A DNA stretch of 64,000 bases from Jiangella ureilytica. Lineage in GTDB: Bacteria; Actinomycetota; Actinomycetes; Jiangellales; Jiangellaceae. This document shows, one piece after another, positions 60,574-64,000 of the stretch. The stretch is from the NCBI RefSeq assembly GCF_004348545.1, contig NZ_SMKL01000008.1, positions 62,001 to 126,000 of the forward strand, given 5' to 3'. The position numbers were made by a program, and so were the translations under genes. How positions within the stretch are numbered: position 1 is the first letter of the stretch; every line of letters begins with the position of its first letter. The notes beneath the pieces are model-generated. The model did not search any database and was not told where the DNA came from. It saw nothing but the letters and a program-made list of their open reading frames with translations.

Positions 60574-61152
60574 GTGACCCGGATCCGTCCCCCACGGCCG
60601 ATGTCCGCGATCCTGCCGCGCGCGTTGGCCGCCCTGGCCACCGTCGCAGTGCTGTCCGCATGCTCGTCCGCGGGCGAGGAGCCGGCCGGTCTCGACGACA
60701 CCCCCACGGCCGCGCCCAGCCAGGAGCTCACCGCGGCACCCACCGCCGGCACCGACGCCGAGGCGGCGATCCTCGACGCCTACCAGCGCTACTGGGACGC
60801 CCGCATCGCGTCGGTCAACGGCCCCGACTCCAGCCCCGACGCGTTCGCGGGCGTCACCATGGAGTCCACCATCGCGCTGCACCTGCAGACGGCCCGCACC
60901 TATGAGGACGAGGGCATCCGGTACACCGGCGAGCCGCGCGTGTACGACACCACGGTTTCGATCGACGGCGATCGGGGCACCGTCACGTCGTGCGTCGACG
61001 ACACCGAGTGGGTGGCCACGCAGGACGGCGAGCCGCTTCCGGCCAATCCCGACAAGCCCACCGTGTATCCCGTCGCGTTCCAGGTCCTGCTGCTCAACGA
61101 CGCCTGGCTCATCGGCGACCCCATCGACGTGGAAGGCGACATCTCGTGCTGA
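60574..61152 (+). CDS. predicted lipoprotein
   Basis: 192 residues from GTG 60574 (ATG 60601 is an alternative; neither has a well-spaced Shine-Dalgarno). Signal peptide with lipobox LSAC (lipidated Cys), then a Pro/Thr linker and a ~130-residue domain (AILDAYQRYWDARIASVNG, DRGTVTSCVDDTEW) that resembles small extracellular NTF2-like domains. The stop overlaps the next GTG, so both secreted proteins are made together. Confidence 0.85.
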   Translation: MTRIRPPRPMSAILPRALAALATVAVLSACSSAGEEPAGLDDTPTAAPSQELTAAPTAGTDAEAAILDAYQRYWDARIASVNGPDSSPDAFAGVTMESTIALHLQTARTYEDEGIRYTGEPRVYDTTVSIDGDRGTVTSCVDDTEWVATQDGEPLPANPDKPTVYPVAFQVLLLNDAWLIGDPIDVEGDISC

Positions 61153-62087
61153 CGCGCCGGCTCACGGGCCTCCTCCTGGCGGCCGTCACCCTGGTGGGGA
61201 CCACCGTGATCACCCTCGTGCAGGTGTCCCCCGCGGCGGCCGAGGACTGCTGGCAGCAGGTCGAGACCAGCCCCGGTGTCTACGAGTACGTCAACACCTG
61301 CGCCGGCGACGACGGCGAGGGCGAGGGTGACGACGGCGGCGACGGCGGCGACGACGGCGGCGGCAGCACCGAGCCCGAGTGCTACCTCGGCCGCGAGGAC
61401 ATCTTCGACTACGACTGGTCCTACTGCGAGGGCGAGCTGAGCTGCTACGTCTACAGCCCGCCGCCCACGGCGCCGACCCCCGAGGACTGGCCCGAGAAGC
61501 CGGCCGGCACGCCCGACGGCGCCGTCTACGCGGTCCTCACGTGCTTCACCCAGCCGCCCGAGGAAGACGTCGTCATCTACGAGAACCTGTGGCTCGAGCC
61601 ACCCGAGGACGTCATCAACTGGGAGCAGGAGGCCGTCCAGGCCTTCGGCCAGTTGGTCGCGCCCGACTTCGACCTCGCCTTCAACCCGCCGGCGAAGAGT
61701 TACGTCACGCTCGACACCTGGTACTGGGCCGAGGGCGCCACCGACGGCGAGATCGAGGGCACCTCGGCGGCCGGCCTGGTGGCCACCGCGACGCCCGAGC
61801 GGCTCGAGGTCCAGCCCGGCGACGGCTCCGGAACACTGAACTGCCCGTTCTCGGTCACCCAGAGCGACGCCTGCAGCTACGTCTACGAGAAGGCGTCGGT
61901 GAACGGCACCGCGACGGTCGACGGCGAGCCCGCATACGCCGGGCAGGCGCGGCTGGTCTACACGGTCCGGTTCGAGTTCAACGGCGAGATCATGGAGATC
62001 GCTGGCGCGCCGACGGTCTTCGAGACGCCGTGGGAGGGCACGCCCATCCCGGTCGCCGAGATCCAGGCCATCGTCCAGGACGAGTGA
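61146..62087 (+). CDS. secreted protein of unknown function
   Basis: 313 residues, GTG 61146 overlapping the lipoprotein stop by 7 bp. Signal peptide ~1-32 (AAA|ED). A Cys-containing N-terminal part, an acidic Gly/Asp linker (~57-72), a CYLGREDIFDYDWSYCEGELSC-type Cys-rich segment and a C-terminal beta-rich domain (LVYTVRFEFNGEIMEIAG). No known family recognised; similar secreted proteins with cysteines are common in actinomycetes near lipoproteins. The linked lipoprotein may be its membrane partner. Confidence 0.8.
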   Translation: MLTRRLTGLLLAAVTLVGTTVITLVQVSPAAAEDCWQQVETSPGVYEYVNTCAGDDGEGEGDDGGDGGDDGGGSTEPECYLGREDIFDYDWSYCEGELSCYVYSPPPTAPTPEDWPEKPAGTPDGAVYAVLTCFTQPPEEDVVIYENLWLEPPEDVINWEQEAVQAFGQLVAPDFDLAFNPPAKSYVTLDTWYWAEGATDGEIEGTSAAGLVATATPERLEVQPGDGSGTLNCPFSVTQSDACSYVYEKASVNGTATVDGEPAYAGQARLVYTVRFEFNGEIMEIAGAPTVFETPWEGTPIPVAEIQAIVQDE

Positions 62088-62109
62088 CGCCGACGGCCCC
62101 GGCCGCCGG

Positions 62110-63135
62110 TCACGTCGACGACGAGTCGCGGACGATCAGCTCGGGCTGGAACACGACCTGCCGGTGCCGGTGCTGCTCCTCCATGGTCTCCGCGAGCAGC
62201 AGCTCCGCCGCCGTGCGGCCGAGTTGCTGCCGCGGCTGGCGCACCGACGTCAACGGCACCGCCGCGGCCGCCGCGAAGTCGATGTCGTCGTAGCCGACGA
62301 TGGCGACGTCGGCCGGCACCCGGATGCCGGCGTGCGTGAGCGCCTGCAGCACACCCAGCGCCAGCAGGTCGTTCGCGCAGAAGACGGCCGACGGCAGGCC
62401 GCCACCGTCAGCACTCGAACGGCCGGCCGATGCCGCGATGCGGTCGCCCGCCGCCCGCCCGGCGGCCACGTTGAGCGCCGTCGTCGTCAGGACGTCCATG
62501 GTGACGGCGCCGTTCGCCGCCGCCACGACCGACGACGCGCCCTCGCGGCGCTCCTGCACCTGTCGCAGCGTCAGCGGCCCGCCGACGAACAGGATCGTGC
62601 GGTGGCCGGCCTCGACGAGGTGCTGGGCCGCCAGCCGCCCGCCCAGCACGTCGTCGACGGCCACGGAGCACTCGATGTCGGGGTCGCCGAGCCGGTCGAA
62701 CAGCACGACGGGGGTGCCGCGGCCGCGCAGGGCGGCGATGCGCCCGTCAGTGTCGATCGGGTTGATCAGCACGCCCTGCACCCGCATCTCGGCGAGCAGG
62801 TCGAGGTGCGAGGCCTCTTTGCGCGGGTCCTCGTCGGTGTTGCAGAGGATGACGGCGAGGCCGTGCTGGTTGGCGGTGTCCTCGACGCCGCGGGCGACAT
62901 CGGTGAAGAACGGGTTGGCGACGTCGAGCACGACGAGGCCGAGGGTGCGGCTGCGCCCGACGCGCAGCTGCCGCGCCGAGTCGTTGCGGACGAAGCCCAG
63001 TTCCTCGATGGCGGCGTAGACGCGGTCGCGGGTCGGCTCGGCGACGAGCTCGGGGCGGTTGAGAACGTTCGACACCGTCCCCACCGAGACGCCGGCCCGC
63101 AGCGCCACCTCGCGGATGTTCGGGGCTCCTGCCAT
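62110..63135 (-). CDS. LacI-family transcriptional regulator
   Basis: 341 residues. N-terminal HTH (IREVALRAGVSVGTVSNVLN, HPEL-like hinge) and a periplasmic-binding-protein-like sugar domain with VLDVANPFFTD and DLLALGVLQAL, SAVDDV... and VGYDDIDFAAAA. Divergent from a rhamnose isomerase gene with 135 bp between; an inverted TGAA/TTCA operator there. Likely represses the rhamnose locus and is released by an L-rhamnose-derived ligand. Confidence 0.93.
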   Translation of the reverse strand: MAGAPNIREVALRAGVSVGTVSNVLNRPELVAEPTRDRVYAAIEELGFVRNDSARQLRVGRSRTLGLVVLDVANPFFTDVARGVEDTANQHGLAVILCNTDEDPRKEASHLDLLAEMRVQGVLINPIDTDGRIAALRGRGTPVVLFDRLGDPDIECSVAVDDVLGGRLAAQHLVEAGHRTILFVGGPLTLRQVQERREGASSVVAAANGAVTMDVLTTTALNVAAGRAAGDRIAASAGRSSADGGGLPSAVFCANDLLALGVLQALTHAGIRVPADVAIVGYDDIDFAAAAAVPLTSVRQPRQQLGRTAAELLLAETMEEQHRHRQVVFQPELIVRDSSST

Positions 63136-63224
63136 CGCCGCAGCTTACCGGGAGGCCGCGGGTGTGAACGGTGTCGGCGGCGGTTGACGCGCCGCGGCCC
63201 GGCGGCGTAGCTTGACCGCGAGGC

Positions 63225-63236
63225 TGAATCGGTTCA
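63225..63236. promoter_or_regulatory. LacI-type operator TGAATCGGTTCA
   Basis: TGAA-tcgg-TTCA is an imperfect palindrome centred on CG, as LacI-family operators are, 35 bp upstream of the rhaI ATG. TTGACC at 63212-63217 fits a -35 element whose -10 would overlap the palindrome, placing the operator where bound repressor would block transcription. Confidence 0.6.
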
Positions 63237-63270
63237 ACGCGGACCGCGACGCGGCAGGCTGGAGGCAGGC

Positions 63271-64000
63271 ATGAGGACACACGACGAGGTGAAGACGGCG
63301 GTCCGCGCGCTGGGAGTCGAGACGGCGTCCTGGGCGTTCGCCAACTCCGGCACACGGTTCAAGGTGTTCGGCCAGCCGGGCGTGCCGCGCGACCCGTTCG
63401 AGAAGATCTCCGACGCCGCCCAGGTGCACCGCTACACCGGGTCGGCGCCGCGCGTCTCGCTGCACATCCCGTGGGACCTCGTCGACGACTTCACCGCCCT
63501 CGCCGACCACGCGCGCGAGCAGGGTGTGCAGATCGGCGCCATCAACAGCAACGTCTTCCAGGACGACGACTACAAGTTCGGCTCGCTGGCGAACCCCGAC
63601 CCCGCCGTCCGGGCGAAGGCCGTCGACCACCACTTGCAGTGCATCGACGTGCTGCGGGCCACGGGCTCGACGGACCTCAAGATCTGGCTCGCCGACGGCC
63701 TCAACTACCCCGGCCAGGACTCCTTGCGCGACCGCCAGGAGCGGCTGGCCGAGTCGCTCGCGACCATTTACGCCGCGCTCGACGACGACCACCGCCTGCT
63801 GCTCGAGTACAAGTTCTTCGAGCCGGCGTTCTACGCCACCGACATCCCCGACTGGGGCACGTCGCTGACGCACTGCCTGGCGCTCGGCGAGCGGGCGCAG
63901 GTCGTGCTCGACACCGGCCACCACGCGCCGGGCACGAACATCGAGTTCATCGTCATGATGCTGCTGCGCGCGGGCCGGCTGGGAGCGTTCGACTTCAACT
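63271..64000 (+). CDS. L-rhamnose isomerase, RhaI-type (3' truncated by window edge)
   Basis: 243 residues visible, frame open to the right edge; relatives are ~380-430. Isomerises L-rhamnose to L-rhamnulose. A xylose-isomerase-like barrel: HIPWDLVDDFTALADHAREQG, GAINSNVFQDDDYKFGSLANPD, KIWLADGLNYPGQDS, EYKFFEPAFYATDIPDWG and LDTGHHAPGTNIEFIVMML with metal-binding Glu, Asp and His typical of the Pseudomonas/actinobacterial RhaI branch. ATG 63271 with GGAGG upstream. Divergent from LacI. Confidence 0.9.
   Translation, partial: MRTHDEVKTAVRALGVETASWAFANSGTRFKVFGQPGVPRDPFEKISDAAQVHRYTGSAPRVSLHIPWDLVDDFTALADHAREQGVQIGAINSNVFQDDDYKFGSLANPDPAVRAKAVDHHLQCIDVLRATGSTDLKIWLADGLNYPGQDSLRDRQERLAESLATIYAALDDDHRLLLEYKFFEPAFYATDIPDWGTSLTHCLALGERAQVVLDTGHHAPGTNIEFIVMMLLRAGRLGAFDFN

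Overview
The window is about 72% G+C by eye, with NNG/NNC codon use, many GTG starts and translationally coupled operons. It carries bldC, a developmental regulator of sporulating actinomycetes, and the block bldC / valine dehydrogenase / DUF3073 / purM / purF that I recall from Streptomyces. It is therefore chromosomal DNA of a high-GC, probably filamentous actinomycete; family or species cannot be fixed from sequence reading alone (a Jiangella-like or Streptomyces-like organism would fit).

Layout. 1-5244: a siderophore operon of four overlapping genes (two IucA/IucC-type synthetases, an acyltransferase and an N-hydroxylase), truncated at the left edge; the gene order matches rhbC-D-E-F of rhizobactin 1021. 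5.4-10.3 kb: housekeeping-type genes (an unknown protein, a metallo-beta-lactamase fold protein, a cobalamin adenosyltransferase, a FetB-like permease, a zincin, a membrane metallophosphoesterase) and a possible structured RNA. 10.4-10.6 kb: tRNA-Glu and tRNA-Asp.

10555-20578: a ~10 kb integrated element of the pSAM2/AICE type, bounded by a 49-bp perfect repeat of the tRNA-Asp 3' half. It has int, xis, a rolling-circle-type rep and a GntR regulator, but no TraB/FtsK transfer gene is visible. Its cargo includes two proteins with an RNxxxH HEPN motif, one membrane-anchored and one resembling ApeA-type HEPN proteins, together with large palindromic or multi-stem DNA structures. This is the part of the window most likely to hold an undescribed, possibly anti-phage, system.

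20.6-34.4 kb: accessory metabolism and regulation. It holds a GlxA-type regulator with a saccharopine-dehydrogenase-like protein, SnoaL and TetR genes, a frameshifted DUF2716 remnant, a TetR/VOC/MFS unit with four short repeats between the divergent genes, a Fur-family regulator, nuclease-fold and DUF72 proteins, a coupled M20 amidohydrolase plus HutF pair for histidine degradation, and a MacB-like ABC transporter. 34.5-38.6 kb: a copper operon (membrane protein, YcnI, CopC, CopD-CtaG fusion), followed by tRNA-Phe and a repeat-rich LPDTG surface protein.

40-51 kb: a dehalogenase-like hydrolase, an aldo/keto-reductase pseudogene, and the bldC-vdh-DUF3073-purM-purF region with a DHA2 efflux pump and an acetyltransferase inserted. 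51-62 kb: SDR, GIY-YIG-like, M14 and M20 peptidases, DUF1697, and two large secreted phospho/nucleolytic enzymes (an ExeM-like nuclease and an LPDTG-anchored 5'-nucleotidase) that together could scavenge phosphate and nucleosides from extracellular DNA, then two linked secreted unknowns. 62-64 kb: a LacI regulator divergent from a truncated L-rhamnose isomerase, with a TGAA-N4-TTCA operator between them.
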